Source: Pectobacterium carotovorum
GTDB taxonomy: Bacteria > Pseudomonadota > Gammaproteobacteria > Enterobacterales > Enterobacteriaceae
Direction of reading: 5' to 3'
DNA: 64,000 nt
Assembly (NCBI RefSeq): GCF_033898505.1
Contig: NZ_JAXAFK010000001.1
Coordinates: forward strand, 1,178,001-1,242,000
The notes beneath the pieces are model-generated. The model searched no databases, was not told where the DNA came from, and worked only from the letters and a program-made list of their open reading frames with translations. Positions 12,080 through 21,917 of the stretch are shown in pieces; within the stretch, counting starts at the first letter, position 1; each line of letters begins with the position of its first letter. The translations under genes were made by a program, and so were the position numbers.

Positions 12080-13843
12080 TTATTTTGCCTGCCAGTAACG
12101 ACGTTTAGCCTGTTGCAGTTTCTCATAGGCCGCCAACAGAGACTGGTGTGCAGGTAACGTGGTAAAGGTATCATCCACGGCAAACAAACCGTAGAAGCAG
12201 GCTTCGCCAGCCACAGCGGCGCTGGCGGCATCGACCGTTTCACTGCCGTACATTTTGGTAAAGGCGTCGTAGTATTCTGCCGGGTCGCGCTCAGGCTCTT
12301 GAGCCAGTAACAGCAGGGTCTGAAGGCAACGGTAATAATTGCTGCGCTGCGCCGTAAAGACAGAGTCGTTGAAGTCCTGCGTCCACTCTGTCCAGCTAAG
12401 CGCCTGATCCAGATCGCCGCCGGCCAGTGCCAGCATCGCTTTCAATTCGCCAACGCGCAGAGTAAACCAGCCATTATCTTTACCAGTGGCAATGCCGAGC
12501 AGTTCGCGTACGCGGGTGAAGTCGTCCAGCCCTTCATCATCCAACTGTTGTAACAGAGCCAGATAGTCTTCTTTCTCCCATTTGCTACCAGGCAGCGCCA
12601 GCAGCGTGTCACGCAGGTGAGCGCCCATACTGTTATTGGCCAATAACAGATCGTCAGCAGGGTAGATGTCTGACATTCCCGGCACGATGATGCGGCAGGC
12701 ATAAACAGACAGATGCTCATAGTCGGCAATATAAACTTCTTTATCTTCCTGCTTGAAGATTGCCATCAGCGTGGCGAATTCTTCTTCTGTCGACCCTTTA
12801 AAGCTCCAGTCAGCAAATTCATAATCCGCTTCTTTCTTGAACATATCCCAGGAGATCAGGCCGCTGGAATCGATAAAGTGGGTTTCCAGATTGGCGTGTT
12901 CGGCCACTTCTTCATCATCAAACGTCGGTGGAGTGAAGACGTCCAGATCTTTCAGACCGCGACCTTGCAACAGTTCGGTGACGGTACGCTCCAGCGCTAC
13001 GCCGAAATCAGGGTGCGCGCCGAAGGAGGCAAAGCAGGTGCCGTTAGCCGGGTTAAATAGGACTACGCAGATAACCGGGTATTTCCCGCCTAGTGAGGCA
13101 TCGTAAGAGAAAATCGGGAAGCCTTCTTTTTCCAACGTTGCAATCGCTTCGACCACGCCAGGGTAGCGATTCAGTACCGCTTGCGGGATTTCCGGCAGGC
13201 TGATGGACTCGGCAATGATGCGGTTTTTGATGCTGCGCTCGAACACTTCAGACAGCCCCTGAACGCGGGCTTCGTTGGCGGTGTTCCCGGCGGACATCCC
13301 GTTAGAAACGTACAGGTTACCGATGATATTCATCGGGATATAAACGGTTTGCTGATCGGACTGGCGGGTAAACGGCAGCGCGCAAATGCCTCTGTCGGCA
13401 TTGCCAGATTGCAGATCGATAAGATCGCTAGCGCTCAGTTCCTGCTCGGGATCGTAAAACTTGTGCAGGCGGGCATCCAGAATGCCTTCCGGCAAGGCAT
13501 CATCTTCCGGGATCGGGAACCATTTTTCATTCGGGTAGTGAACGAAATCACCGTTGGCGATCGTCTTACCGAGATAGAAGTCAGCGAAGAAATAGTTGGT
13601 GGACAGACGCTCGAAATACTCACCTAACGCGGAAGCCAGTGCCGCTTTCTTACTGGCACCTTTGCCGTTAGTGAAGCAGAGCGGGCAATCGCGGTCTCGA
13701 ATATGGACAGACCAGACGTTTGGCACCGGGTTCAGCCATGACGCTTCTTCGATGTTAAACCCCAGGTCTTGGAGCTGCTGTTGAAAACGGGCGATGGAAT
13801 CTTCCAGGGCGGCGTCTTTGCCTGGGATAAACGTTTGAGTCAT
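12080..13843 (-). CDS. ycaO: YcaO cyclodehydratase-like protein (RimO partner)
   Basis: A 587-residue protein, one residue longer than E. coli YcaO and highly similar throughout. The YcaO domain binds ATP in an unusual fold; in E. coli the protein assists RimO-dependent beta-methylthiolation of ribosomal protein S12. The segments SALGEYFERLSTNYFFADF and MNIIGNLYVSNGMSAGNT of the domain are intact, and a TPR-like C-terminal region follows (about 450-587). The frame opens 12 codons earlier (13879), but ATG 13843 (MTQTFIPGKDAALEDS) matches the E. coli start. It is upstream of focA on the same strand and divergent from serC. Confidence 0.95.
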   Translation of the reverse strand: MTQTFIPGKDAALEDSIARFQQQLQDLGFNIEEASWLNPVPNVWSVHIRDRDCPLCFTNGKGASKKAALASALGEYFERLSTNYFFADFYLGKTIANGDFVHYPNEKWFPIPEDDALPEGILDARLHKFYDPEQELSASDLIDLQSGNADRGICALPFTRQSDQQTVYIPMNIIGNLYVSNGMSAGNTANEARVQGLSEVFERSIKNRIIAESISLPEIPQAVLNRYPGVVEAIATLEKEGFPIFSYDASLGGKYPVICVVLFNPANGTCFASFGAHPDFGVALERTVTELLQGRGLKDLDVFTPPTFDDEEVAEHANLETHFIDSSGLISWDMFKKEADYEFADWSFKGSTEEEFATLMAIFKQEDKEVYIADYEHLSVYACRIIVPGMSDIYPADDLLLANNSMGAHLRDTLLALPGSKWEKEDYLALLQQLDDEGLDDFTRVRELLGIATGKDNGWFTLRVGELKAMLALAGGDLDQALSWTEWTQDFNDSVFTAQRSNYYRCLQTLLLLAQEPERDPAEYYDAFTKMYGSETVDAASAAVAGEACFYGLFAVDDTFTTLPAHQSLLAAYEKLQQAKRRYWQAK

Positions 13844-14171
13844 GGTGTTCACTCTTATCGAGATTAGCGGAAGCGGCATGATACGGATTTTTCTGTCCAG
13901 ACTCTATTTATTCATAACAGATCGACAACAGTGAAAAAGAACAGACGGCGTAACGTGCCGTTTTGCATAATGAAAGCGCAATAAGCGTTGCAGCCGCGAT
14001 TGACGAGTGATAAAACCGATAGCAGGGTAAAAGTAGTGTGGTTATGGCGGTCGTTCCGTTATAACTACTATCTTGTAACAGCGGTATTTTTATAACCGAC
14101 AGGTTTATAAAAATGGTATTTGTAACAACGGTGATAAAACAACCGCTATTTTTCAGGTGTGGTGAGGGGAA
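13844..14171. promoter_or_regulatory. ycaO-serC divergent intergenic region with inverted repeat
   Basis: No gene is seen in these 328 bases. ATTTTTATAACC (14086-14097) and GGTTTATAAAAAT (14102-14114) form an inverted repeat of about 12 bp with one bulged base and a 4-nt loop. Further GGTATTT and AACCGC repeats surround it. In E. coli the serC-aroA promoter is controlled by Lrp and CRP. The A/T-rich symmetry here could be such a site, but neither consensus is clearly met. Confidence 0.4.
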
Positions 14172-15257
14172 ATGACTCAGATTTTTAATTTTAGCGCCGG
14201 TCCAGCAATGCTGCCGGTTGAAGTACTGCGTCGTGCTGAACAGGAATTGTGTAATTGGAATGGCCTGGGTACATCGGTCATGGAAATCAGCCACCGCAGT
14301 AAAGAGTTTATGCAGGTTGCCGCTGAATCCGAACAAGATCTGCGTGATTTGCTGAAAATCCCCTCCAACTACAAAGTGCTTTTTTGCCACGGTGGCGCTC
14401 GCGCGCAATTTGCGGCAGTCCCATTAAATCTTCTGGGCGAGCGTACCACGGCGGACTACATCGACGGCGGATATTGGGCGCACAGCGCAATCAATGAAGC
14501 AGAAAAGTACTGCACGCCTAACGTTATCGATGTGAAAACGCGTGTAGACGGCCTGCGCGGCATTAAACCGATGCGTGAATGGCAATTATCTGATGACGCG
14601 GCATTTGTACATTACTGCCCGAATGAAACCATTGACGGTATTGCGATTGAAGAAGAGCCGGATTTTGGCGACAAAATTGTGGTCGCCGACTATTCTTCCA
14701 GCATCCTGTCTCGCCGTATTGACGTCAGCCGCTATGGCGTGATCTACGCCGGTGCGCAGAAAAATATCGGCCCTGCGGGTCTGACGCTGGTTATTGTGCG
14801 TGACGATTTGCTGGGTAAAGCGCGCCGTGAGCTGCCATCGATTCTGGATTATCAGATCCTAGCGGACAATGACTCCATGTTCAACACGCCGCCGACCTTT
14901 GCCTGGTATCTGTCCGGTATGGTCTTCAAATGGCTGAAAGAGCACGGCGGTCTGGCTGAAATGGAAAAACGCAACCAGGAGAAAGCCGACCTGCTGTATA
15001 GCGCGATTGACGGTAATGATTTCTATCGTAATGACGTCGCGGTAGCGAACCGTTCTCGTATGAACGTACCGTTCCTGCTGGCGGATGCTGCGCTGGATAA
15101 AGTCTTCCTGGAAGAATCCGTTGCCGCGGGCTTGCATGCGCTGAAAGGCCACCGTGTAGTGGGCGGCATGCGTGCGTCGATCTACAACGCCATGCCGTTG
15201 GAAGGCGTGAAAGCGCTGACGGAATTCATGGCTGACTTCGCTCGTCGCCACGGTTGA
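14172..15257 (+). CDS. serC: Phosphoserine/phosphohydroxythreonine aminotransferase
   Basis: A 361-residue class V PLP aminotransferase that converts 3-phosphohydroxypyruvate to phosphoserine in serine synthesis, and acts on the analogous intermediate in pyridoxal phosphate synthesis. The PLP-binding lysine is Lys197 in [12 protein letters not shown]. The N-terminal [11 protein letters not shown] and the phosphate-binding [10 protein letters not shown] are intact. The Shine-Dalgarno GGTGAGGGG precedes the ATG. It is followed 81 bases later by aroA, with a hairpin between them, the conserved enterobacterial serC-aroA pair. Confidence 0.98.
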   Translation: MTQIFNFSAGPAMLPVEVLRRAEQELCNWNGLGTSVMEISHRSKEFMQVAAESEQDLRDLLKIPSNYKVLFCHGGARAQFAAVPLNLLGERTTADYIDGGYWAHSAINEAEKYCTPNVIDVKTRVDGLRGIKPMREWQLSDDAAFVHYCPNETIDGIAIEEEPDFGDKIVVADYSSSILSRRIDVSRYGVIYAGAQKNIGPAGLTLVIVRDDLLGKARRELPSILDYQILADNDSMFNTPPTFAWYLSGMVFKWLKEHGGLAEMEKRNQEKADLLYSAIDGNDFYRNDVAVANRSRMNVPFLLADAALDKVFLEESVAAGLHALKGHRVVGGMRASIYNAMPLEGVKALTEFMADFARRHG

Positions 15258-15288
15258 TTAAGACCGCCCCTCGATACATTTTGATCAG

Positions 15289-15310
15289 CCCCGGACTTTC
15301 CGGGGTTTTT
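15289..15310 (+). terminator. Hairpin between serC and aroA
   Basis: CCCCGGA / TCCGGGG with a 3-nt loop and five T residues after it. It is probably a partial terminator that lowers aroA expression relative to serC, since the two genes form one operon in relatives. Confidence 0.8.
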
Positions 15311-15338
15311 ATGTCCACGTTGAAAGAATAGGCTTTAC

Positions 15339-16628
15339 ATGCAGGAATCCCTGACCCTACAACCCATCAAGCTGATTAGCGGTACCCTTAACCTTCCAGG
15401 ATCAAAAAGCGTCTCTAACCGCGCGCTGTTGCTGGCCGCCTTGTCCGAAGGAAAGACCCGGCTGACTAACCTGTTAGACAGTGATGATGTCCGCCATATG
15501 CTGACTGCGTTAACGGCGCTGGGCGTGGAATATCATCTGTCCTCCGATCGGACCGTGTGTGAGATTACCGGTCTGGGGGGCGCGTTTACGGCATCGCAAC
15601 CGCTGGAGCTGTTTTTAGGGAACGCGGGTACAGCAATGCGCCCACTGGCTGCCGCTCTGTGCCTGACGGATGGCGACATTGTGCTGACGGGTGAGCCCCG
15701 TATGAAAGAACGGCCAATCGGGCATCTGGTCGACGCACTGCGTCAGGGCGGGGCGAAAATTGATTATCTGGAGCAGGAAAACTATCCGCCGCTGCGTCTG
15801 CACGGTGGTTTTCAGGGCGGCGAAATCAGTGTCGATGGCAGCGTATCCAGCCAGTTCCTGACGGCGCTGTTGATGACCGCGCCTCTGGCCGCGCAGGATA
15901 CGCAAATCAGCATTCAGGGCGATCTGGTTTCTAAACCGTATATCGATATCACGCTGCATATGATGAAAGCGTTTGGTATTGAAGTGCGTAATGAGAACTA
16001 TCAACGCTTTTTTGTTGCGGGACGCCAGCAGTATCGCTCACCGGGTGACTATCTGGTGGAAGGCGATGCGTCATCAGCGTCTTATTTCCTGGCGGCCGCG
16101 GCGATTAAAGGCGGCGTGGTGCGCGTGACCGGTGTTGGCCGTAATAGCGTGCAGGGCGATATTCGCTTCGCTGATGTTCTGGAAAAAATGGGGGCGATCG
16201 TGCGCTGGGGTGAGGATTATATTGAATGCGAACGCGGTGAACTGCATGCGATCGACATGGATATGAACCACATTCCTGATGCCGCGATGACTATCGCGAC
16301 GGCGGCGCTTTTCGCACAGGGCGGTACTACTACGCTGCGTAATATCTATAACTGGCGCGTGAAAGAGACCGATCGTCTGGCCGCCATGGCGATTGAGCTG
16401 CGTAAAGTTGGCGCGGAAGTGGAAGAGGGTAACGACTACATTCGCATTACGCCGCCAACCAAGCTGAAAGTGGCAGAAATCGGGACGTACAACGATCACC
16501 GTATGGCGATGTGTTTCTCGCTGGTGGCGCTGTCGGATACGCCGGTCACGATTCTTGATCCAAAATGTACCGCTAAAACCTTCCCCGACTACTTCGAACA
16601 GCTGGCGCGCCTCAGCGAACTGGCTTAA
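15339..16628 (+). CDS. aroA: 3-phosphoshikimate 1-carboxyvinyltransferase (EPSP synthase)
   Basis: A 429-residue class I EPSP synthase that joins phosphoenolpyruvate to shikimate 3-phosphate in the chorismate pathway. Shikimate-phosphate contacts [18 protein letters not shown] (Lys22 region) and the PEP-site loop [13 protein letters not shown] are visible. The C-terminal [20 protein letters not shown] and [11 protein letters not shown] motifs are intact. The [13 protein letters not shown] loop has the usual glycine of the glyphosate-sensitive class. The second gene of the serC-aroA unit; a strong terminator follows. Confidence 0.98.
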   Translation: MQESLTLQPIKLISGTLNLPGSKSVSNRALLLAALSEGKTRLTNLLDSDDVRHMLTALTALGVEYHLSSDRTVCEITGLGGAFTASQPLELFLGNAGTAMRPLAAALCLTDGDIVLTGEPRMKERPIGHLVDALRQGGAKIDYLEQENYPPLRLHGGFQGGEISVDGSVSSQFLTALLMTAPLAAQDTQISIQGDLVSKPYIDITLHMMKAFGIEVRNENYQRFFVAGRQQYRSPGDYLVEGDASSASYFLAAAAIKGGVVRVTGVGRNSVQGDIRFADVLEKMGAIVRWGEDYIECERGELHAIDMDMNHIPDAAMTIATAALFAQGGTTTLRNIYNWRVKETDRLAAMAIELRKVGAEVEEGNDYIRITPPTKLKVAEIGTYNDHRMAMCFSLVALSDTPVTILDPKCTAKTFPDYFEQLARLSELA

Positions 16629-16637
16629 TTCTTCTCT

Positions 16638-16664
16638 AAGGCACGGTCTCCGTGCCTTTTTTCT
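16638..16664 (+). terminator. Intrinsic terminator of aroA
   Basis: AAGGCACGG / CCGTGCCTT with a 3-nt loop, followed by further T residues, nine bases after the aroA stop. Confidence 0.93.
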
Positions 16665-16783
16665 GGCTCTGCTTCTCTCAAACGGCGCTCTGTTTTTCTT
16701 CCTGAATTGCGCGCTGCATTCAGAGAATGCCTTATTTTTCCCACCATTCCGGCATTTGGGTAACCTTTCTTTGCATTGATGCG

Positions 16784-16789
16784 TATAAT
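16784..16789 (+). promoter_or_regulatory. Probable -10 element of the cmk promoter
   Basis: A consensus TATAAT lies 61 bases before the cmk start. A weak -35-like TAACCT sits 17 bases upstream of it. A small hairpin ATGCC / GGCAT follows at 16801-16817 in the presumed leader. Confidence 0.55.
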
Positions 16790-16850
16790 GAGGCTCCGTG
16801 ATGCCATAAAACGGCATAAGCGGAACTTCCCAGTATTAAAGGAGAGAGAA

Positions 16851-17528
16851 ATGACGGTGATGGCACCGGTAATTACGGTTGACGGACCGAGCGGCGCAGG
16901 CAAAGGTACCTTGTGTAAGGCATTGGCTGAAGCTTTACAGTGGAATCTGCTGGACTCGGGAGCTATCTATCGTGTTTTGGCTCTGGCGGCGTTACACCAC
17001 CATGTCGATATCAGTTCGGAAGACGCGCTGGTCCCGCTGGCCTCTCATCTTGATGTGCGCTTTGTTGCAGAAAGCGGGCAGTTAAAAGTCATTCTGGAAG
17101 GCGAAGACGTTAGCCACGAAATTCGTACTGAAGCGGTAGGTAATACGGCTTCTCAGGCTGCGGCGTTTCCTCGTGTTCGTGAAGCCTTGTTACGTCGGCA
17201 GCGCGCTTTCCGTGAGGCTCCGGGGTTGATTGCCGATGGCCGTGATATGGGAACGGTGGTCTTTCCTGATGCGCCCGTGAAGATTTTCCTGGATGCCAGC
17301 GCGGAAGAACGCGCACAACGTCGCATGCTACAGTTGCAGGCGAAGGGCTTTAATGTTAACTTTGAACGTCTTTTGTCTGAGATAAAAGAACGGGATGAGC
17401 GCGATCGCAACCGTCCTGTTGCGCCGTTAGTACCGGCTGCCGATGCGTTGGTGCTGGATTCAACGGAAATGACAATCGATGAAGTGATAGCGCGCGCGTT
17501 GGCTTATGCCCGCGAAATTTTAGCGTAA
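16851..17528 (+). CDS. cmk: Cytidylate kinase
   Basis: A 225-residue nucleoside monophosphate kinase that phosphorylates CMP and dCMP with ATP. The P-loop is in [16 protein letters not shown]. The CMP-binding [21 protein letters not shown] segment and the lid RDERDRNR are clear. The frame extends 25 codons upstream, but ATG 16851 has the Shine-Dalgarno GGAGAGA and matches the E. coli N-terminus. It precedes rpsA, as in E. coli, where part of rpsA transcription begins in or before cmk. Confidence 0.97.
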   Translation: MTVMAPVITVDGPSGAGKGTLCKALAEALQWNLLDSGAIYRVLALAALHHHVDISSEDALVPLASHLDVRFVAESGQLKVILEGEDVSHEIRTEAVGNTASQAAAFPRVREALLRRQRAFREAPGLIADGRDMGTVVFPDAPVKIFLDASAEERAQRRMLQLQAKGFNVNFERLLSEIKERDERDRNRPVAPLVPAADALVLDSTEMTIDEVIARALAYAREILA

Positions 17529-17549
17529 TCACAGAACACAGAATTTTTA

Positions 17550-17612
17550 CCTCGCTGTAAGGATGCACAGCGGGGCATGTTAAACAACCCCATCGAGCAG
17601 GATGCCAGATGG
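17550..17612 (+). promoter_or_regulatory. Structured rpsA leader (probable S1 autoregulation element)
   Basis: Two stem-loops precede rpsA. The first pairs CCTCGCTGT with ACAGCGGGG (17550-17575), leaving AAGGATGC in the loop. The second pairs CCATC with GATGG (17590-17612), with AGGA in the loop. GGA-containing loops without a classical Shine-Dalgarno are the hallmark of the enterobacterial rpsA leader, through which protein S1 activates and represses its own translation. Structure is seen; function is by analogy. Confidence 0.65.
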
Positions 17613-17643
17613 ACGTTAAATTGAAACCCTTAAGATTATCAAC

Positions 17644-19317
17644 ATGACTGAATCTTTTGCTCAACTCTTTGAAGAATCCCTGAAAGAAATCGAAACCCGT
17701 CCTGGTTCCATCGTACGCGGTGTTGTTGTTGCTATTGACAAAGATGTCGTACTGGTTGACGCCGGTCTGAAATCTGAATCTGCCATTCCGGTAGAGCAAT
17801 TCAAAAACGCACAGGGCGAACTGGAAATTCAGGTTGGTGATGAAGTTGACGTTGCTCTGGACGCTATCGAAGATGGCTTCGGTGAAACGCTGCTTTCTCG
17901 CGAAAAAGCTAAACGTCATGAAGCATGGCTGACGCTGGAAAAAGCCTACGAAGAAGCTGCAACTGTTACCGGTATTATCAACGGTAAAGTTAAAGGCGGT
18001 TTCACTGTTGAGCTGAACGGCATTCGTGCGTTCCTGCCAGGTTCTCTGGTAGACGTTCGTCCGGTTCGCGATACGCTGCATCTGGAAGGCAAAGAGCTTG
18101 AGTTCAAAGTTATCAAGCTGGATCAGAAACGCAACAACGTTGTTGTTTCCCGCCGTGCAGTTATCGAATCTGAAAACAGCGCTGAGCGCGATCAACTGCT
18201 GGAAAACCTGCAGGAAGGCATGGAAGTTAAAGGTATCGTTAAGAACCTTACTGACTACGGTGCATTCGTTGATCTGGGCGGCGTTGATGGCCTGCTGCAT
18301 ATCACTGATATGGCTTGGAAACGTGTTAAACATCCAAGCGAAATCGTCAATGTGGGCGACGAAATCACTGTTAAAGTGCTGAAGTTCGACCGCGAGCGTA
18401 CTCGTGTATCTCTGGGCCTGAAACAACTGGGCGAAGATCCATGGGTTGCTATCGCTAAACGTTACCCAGAAAGCACGCGTCTGACTGGCCGCGTGACTAA
18501 CCTGACTGATTACGGCTGCTTCGTTGAAATCGAAGAAGGCGTTGAAGGTCTGGTACACGTTTCCGAAATGGATTGGACCAACAAAAACATCCACCCATCC
18601 AAAGTTGTTAACGTTGGTGACGTAGTGGAAGTGATGGTTCTGGATATCGACGAAGAACGTCGTCGTATCTCTCTGGGCCTGAAACAGTGCAAATCTAACC
18701 CATGGCAGCTGTTCGCTGAAACCCACAACAAGGGCGACCGCGTTGAAGGTAAAATCAAGTCTATCACTGACTTCGGTATCTTCATCGGCCTGGACGGCGG
18801 CATCGATGGTCTGGTACACCTGTCCGACATCTCCTGGAACGTGGCTGGCGAAGAAGCCGTTCGCGAATACAAGAAAGGTGATGAAATCGCCGCGGTTGTT
18901 CTGCAGGTTGACGCAGAGCGCGAGCGTATCTCCCTGGGCGTGAAACAACTGGCTGAAGATCCGTTCAATAACTACCTGTCTGTTAACAAGAAAGGTGCTA
19001 TTGTTACTGGTAAAGTTACAGCAGTTGACGCCAAAGGTGCTACAGTTGAATTAGCAGACGGCGTAGAAGGCTACCTGCGTGCTTCTGAAGCTTCTCGTGA
19101 CCGCGTTGAAGACGCAACACTGGTACTGAACGTTGGCGACAGCGTTGAAGCGAAATACACCGGTGTTGATCGTAAAAACCGCGTTGTTAGCCTGTCTGTC
19201 CGTGCGAAAGACGAAGCTGACGAGAAAGATGCAATCGCAACTGTCAACAACAAGCCTGAAGAAAGCAATTTCTCCAACGCAATGGCAGAAGCGTTCAAAG
19301 CAGCTAAAGGCGAGTAA
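17644..19317 (+). CDS. rpsA: 30S ribosomal protein S1
   Basis: A 557-residue protein, the same length as E. coli S1, with six tandem S1 (OB-fold) repeats. The first two anchor it to the 30S subunit; the rest bind mRNA leaders and aid translation initiation. Repeated signatures of the form [41 protein letters not shown] and [21 protein letters not shown] are seen. Codon use is strongly biased, as for a highly expressed gene. The ATG at 17644 lacks a good Shine-Dalgarno, as in relatives, consistent with autoregulation through the leader. Confidence 0.99.
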   Translation: MTESFAQLFEESLKEIETRPGSIVRGVVVAIDKDVVLVDAGLKSESAIPVEQFKNAQGELEIQVGDEVDVALDAIEDGFGETLLSREKAKRHEAWLTLEKAYEEAATVTGIINGKVKGGFTVELNGIRAFLPGSLVDVRPVRDTLHLEGKELEFKVIKLDQKRNNVVVSRRAVIESENSAERDQLLENLQEGMEVKGIVKNLTDYGAFVDLGGVDGLLHITDMAWKRVKHPSEIVNVGDEITVKVLKFDRERTRVSLGLKQLGEDPWVAIAKRYPESTRLTGRVTNLTDYGCFVEIEEGVEGLVHVSEMDWTNKNIHPSKVVNVGDVVEVMVLDIDEERRRISLGLKQCKSNPWQLFAETHNKGDRVEGKIKSITDFGIFIGLDGGIDGLVHLSDISWNVAGEEAVREYKKGDEIAAVVLQVDAERERISLGVKQLAEDPFNNYLSVNKKGAIVTGKVTAVDAKGATVELADGVEGYLRASEASRDRVEDATLVLNVGDSVEAKYTGVDRKNRVVSLSVRAKDEADEKDAIATVNNKPEESNFSNAMAEAFKAAKGE

Positions 19318-19327
19318 TCACAACGGT

Positions 19328-19356
19328 AGAATGAGCAACGTAAGTTGCTCATTCTT
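19328..19356 (+). terminator. Hairpin after rpsA
   Basis: A perfect 12-bp stem AGAATGAGCAAC / GTTGCTCATTCT with a GTAA tetraloop, ten bases after the rpsA stop. The T-run is short (TTG), so termination may be incomplete and some transcripts may reach ihfB. Confidence 0.8.
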
Positions 19357-19408
19357 GTAACGGTAGTCAGTTATCCTGGTTATTGATAGCCACGCATTTG
19401 GAGGAGCT

Positions 19409-19693
19409 ATGACCAAGTCTGAACTTATTGAAAGGCTTGCTGGACAGCAATCTCATATCCCGGCCAAAGTGGTTGAGGATGCAGTGAAAGAAATGCTCGA
19501 ACAAATGGCTTCTACGTTAGCCGAAGGCGATCGTATAGAAATCCGTGGGTTTGGCAGCTTTTCACTTCACTACCGTGCACCGCGTGTAGGTCGTAATCCG
19601 AAAACGGGTGATAAAGTTGAGCTGGAAGGTAAGTATGTCCCTCACTTTAAACCGGGCAAGGAACTCCGCGACCGCGCTAACATTTATGGTTAA
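19409..19693 (+). CDS. ihfB: Integration host factor subunit beta
   Basis: A 94-residue HU/IHF-family DNA-bending protein that pairs with IHF-alpha and bends DNA at specific sites in transcription, replication and recombination. The beta-ribbon arm [20 protein letters not shown], with the intercalating proline, is intact, as is the N-terminal [14 protein letters not shown]. The Shine-Dalgarno GGAGGAG lies just before the ATG. In E. coli the next gene is ycaI (comEC). Here comEC lies 36 kb away, so this marks one edge of a rearrangement. Confidence 0.98.
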   Translation: MTKSELIERLAGQQSHIPAKVVEDAVKEMLEQMASTLAEGDRIEIRGFGSFSLHYRAPRVGRNPKTGDKVELEGKYVPHFKPGKELRDRANIYG

Positions 19694-19719
19694 TCGTTAG
19701 CCATAAATACCAGCCTTAT

Positions 19720-19748
19720 AAAAGCACCCTTTATTGGGTGCTTTTTTA
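19720..19748 (+). terminator. Intrinsic terminator of ihfB
   Basis: AAAAGCACCC / GGGTGCTTTT with a 6-nt loop and more T residues after it, 27 bases beyond the ihfB stop. Confidence 0.93.
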
Positions 19749-20000
19749 TGCTTATCATTGTTCTTCTTTTTTCCGAAATGCTACACGATAGATGACTTAG
19801 CCTGATGATCAATCAGGGACGATCCTACGCTGTACGCCGCTTCTTTCCCGCTTATTCGATCGACGCAGTGATCGTCCACACACGAAATATGAATTTTTTG
19901 ATTTCCAACCGTTTGGATGTTGAAGTTTTGACGGTTGTTACCTACTTTTCATTCGGTACATTAACATTTCTAATGCGTTATCTCTAAATAAGGAAAGTGT
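19749..20000 (+). other. ihfB to amidohydrolase intergenic region
   Basis: About 250 bases without a convincing gene. A small inverted repeat CCTGAT-GATCA-ATCAGG lies at 19801-19817. A 60-codon open frame (19805-19987) has no Shine-Dalgarno and is not called. AAGGAAA before the next ATG is the ribosome-binding site of the amidohydrolase gene. No GGA-rich RNA of the RsmB type is seen. Confidence 0.4.
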
Positions 20001-21857
20001 ATGAGTGAAGCGTGTGGTCATTCCGGCAGCATAAGCTGTTCCTGTTGCAGTCCTCTGTGGAAATCATTTCTCCCTAAAACGTCAATTGAGATCCCGGAAG
20101 AAGAGAATAGTCTGTTTACCGAAACGAAATTGTTCCGTTCTGCGCTAAATAAAGACGGTAGTCCTGGAAAAGCGATTCTGACGCTGGAGGACGGGCGGGA
20201 CGTTGCGGTTGAAGCGATGGGGATTCATGACGGACTGGTGGTTGCAACGGGTTCATATCAAGATGTGAAGGTCAAAATGCCGAAAAACACATCGGAGCAC
20301 CTATTATCAGGTAAGCAAGCACTGTTGCCAGGACTGATTGAACCGCATGTACATATCATTAATACGGCGATGTTATCTGCTATCGGCAATGATGTTAGTC
20401 CGTTTGAAGAACAGATATTACGCAACGATTATAATAGAGATTGGGTGACATCCAATCTGGCTAAGAAGGTGGCGGGAAAGTCGGATTTGGACTGGCTTAT
20501 TGGCTTTGGTGCCGACCCTTCCTTGTTTATTGGCGGAGAGAAGGAATTCAATGCCACCATTCTTGATGAGCATGTGACGGATAAAAGACCCGTTTTTGTC
20601 ATCAATGCCTCGATGCACCTTGCCTATATCAACACCTGTGCCATTAAACTTGTCAAAACTAAAGGCGTTGATGCTCCATCAGACGGCATTTTGAAAGAAA
20701 TCACGGGTATAGAGCCCGTTGTGGACGTCATTACCCGTAGTTACCCCCAAACAGAATTGGCGGCGAAGTTAGTCGCCGCAGTGCACCATTTGTTTGGTGT
20801 AGCGAGTCAGCGCGGTGTGACTTATATGCTCGATGCGGGCGTTGAGCCCAAAAGCGAGCAGTCTGCTTTTGATCAAGTGAACTTGCTGAATAAATGGGCG
20901 CATCTGCCGGGCTGTCCGGTGCGGATTGGTGGCGCGCTGCTCGTGACGAGTGATAATGATTTCAAGAGTAACGTGGTTGATTCTTACACCCCAGGATACG
21001 GTGATGAACATTTTCACTTACCGTATATCAAGATTATTTCGGATGGCTCTAATCAAGGGCTGACGGGATATCAATCCTCGCCATATTGCTGTAACAGCAG
21101 CTATGAAAAAACGCCGAGTGAAACAAATATCGGTGCCTTTAACTTCGATCCTCTCACGAGCATCAATACGCTGGTGGGTAGCGTTGTGCAACATAAATGG
21201 CCGTTGATGATTCATACGAATGGCGATGAAGCCATTAGGCTGACGTTAGCGTCATTTAAAGAGGCTGGTGTGACATCGGCTACTTATGAACAGCGCCGCG
21301 ATCGTTTGGAACATGCATCCTTGCTGACTGATGAGCATCTGTCTGAAATGGTGCTACGCGGTATTTCGCCTAGCTTCTTAATTGGTCATGTGGGGTATTG
21401 GGGCTGGGCATTTCAGCAAACCATATTGGGAGAGGAGCGCGCAGATCACCTCGACCGCTGCCAATCCGCTCTTAATCACGGGATGAGGATTACGCTACAC
21501 AGCGATAACGGTGTTACACCGCTTGGCCCGCTGCGCATGATGGAACAGGCTATTTCACGGGTGATGGAAGGCGCACCTCAACAGGCGGCTCCTGCTGTGT
21601 TGCGCGAGCAAGAGCGGATTTCCCGTTTCGCCGCGCTTAAAGCCGCGACCTATGATGCCGCCTGGCAATGTCATGCCGATCGGTGGGTAGGTTCGCTCGT
21701 CGCAGGTAAATGTGCTGATTTTGTGATTCTGGCAGATTCCCCGTTGACCTATGACTCAGCAGATAAGAATAACCCAGTCAAAGGTATGCGTGATATCCCG
21801 GTTCTGGAAACCTGGAAAGGGGGGCGTAAGGTGCATTCAGGCGCTGGTCATTCTTAA
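20001..21857 (+). CDS. YtcJ-type amidohydrolase (possibly AepA-like)
   Basis: A 618-residue metal-dependent amidohydrolase of the amidohydrolase-3/YtcJ group. The metal-binding HxH is His116 and His118 (GLIEPHVHII). Later conserved pieces are RLEHASLL and the SDNGVTPLGPLRMMEQA stretch with the acidic catalytic residue, and the small C-terminal beta-sandwich piece with the ADFVILADSP motif. The N-terminus is unusual: CGHSGSISCSCC has four cysteines within 13 residues, perhaps an extra metal site. Soft-rot Erwinia AepA, reported to affect exoenzyme production, belongs to an amidohydrolase family, and this may be its relative; that is inference. No lipobox or clear signal peptide is seen. It lies alone between ihfB and the his operon. 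Confidence 0.75.
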   Translation: MSEACGHSGSISCSCCSPLWKSFLPKTSIEIPEEENSLFTETKLFRSALNKDGSPGKAILTLEDGRDVAVEAMGIHDGLVVATGSYQDVKVKMPKNTSEHLLSGKQALLPGLIEPHVHIINTAMLSAIGNDVSPFEEQILRNDYNRDWVTSNLAKKVAGKSDLDWLIGFGADPSLFIGGEKEFNATILDEHVTDKRPVFVINASMHLAYINTCAIKLVKTKGVDAPSDGILKEITGIEPVVDVITRSYPQTELAAKLVAAVHHLFGVASQRGVTYMLDAGVEPKSEQSAFDQVNLLNKWAHLPGCPVRIGGALLVTSDNDFKSNVVDSYTPGYGDEHFHLPYIKIISDGSNQGLTGYQSSPYCCNSSYEKTPSETNIGAFNFDPLTSINTLVGSVVQHKWPLMIHTNGDEAIRLTLASFKEAGVTSATYEQRRDRLEHASLLTDEHLSEMVLRGISPSFLIGHVGYWGWAFQQTILGEERADHLDRCQSALNHGMRITLHSDNGVTPLGPLRMMEQAISRVMEGAPQQAAPAVLREQERISRFAALKAATYDAAWQCHADRWVGSLVAGKCADFVILADSPLTYDSADKNNPVKGMRDIPVLETWKGGRKVHSGAGHS

Positions 21858-21881
21858 CGCCGCGATTTGTCATGCTAAAAC

Positions 21882-21910
21882 CCCGCGTTATCAATGACTG
21901 ATAACGCGGG
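21882..21910. terminator. Bidirectional terminator at the end of the his operon
   Basis: A perfect 12-bp stem CCCGCGTTATCA / TGATAACGCGGG with a 5-nt loop, between the convergent amidohydrolase and hisI genes. On the minus strand it is followed by GGTTTT; on the plus strand an A-rich stretch follows. Confidence 0.88.
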
Positions 21911-21917
21911 AAAAGGC

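Noticed and set aside
17356..18948. 530-codon open frame on the minus strand opposite rpsA
   Set aside because: It is a by-product of the strong codon bias of rpsA. The predicted protein is low-complexity (rich in Phe, Asn, Val, Gln) and has no ribosome-binding site; rpsA on the other strand is certain.
19805..19987. 60-codon open frame between ihfB and the amidohydrolase gene
   Set aside because: No ribosome-binding site and no family resemblance; likely chance.
19749..21917. Regulatory RNA RsmB (aepH), expected near aepA in soft-rot Erwinia
   Set aside because: The flanking intergenic regions are short and contain only a few scattered GGA motifs; nothing resembles a long GGA-rich RNA ending in a terminator.
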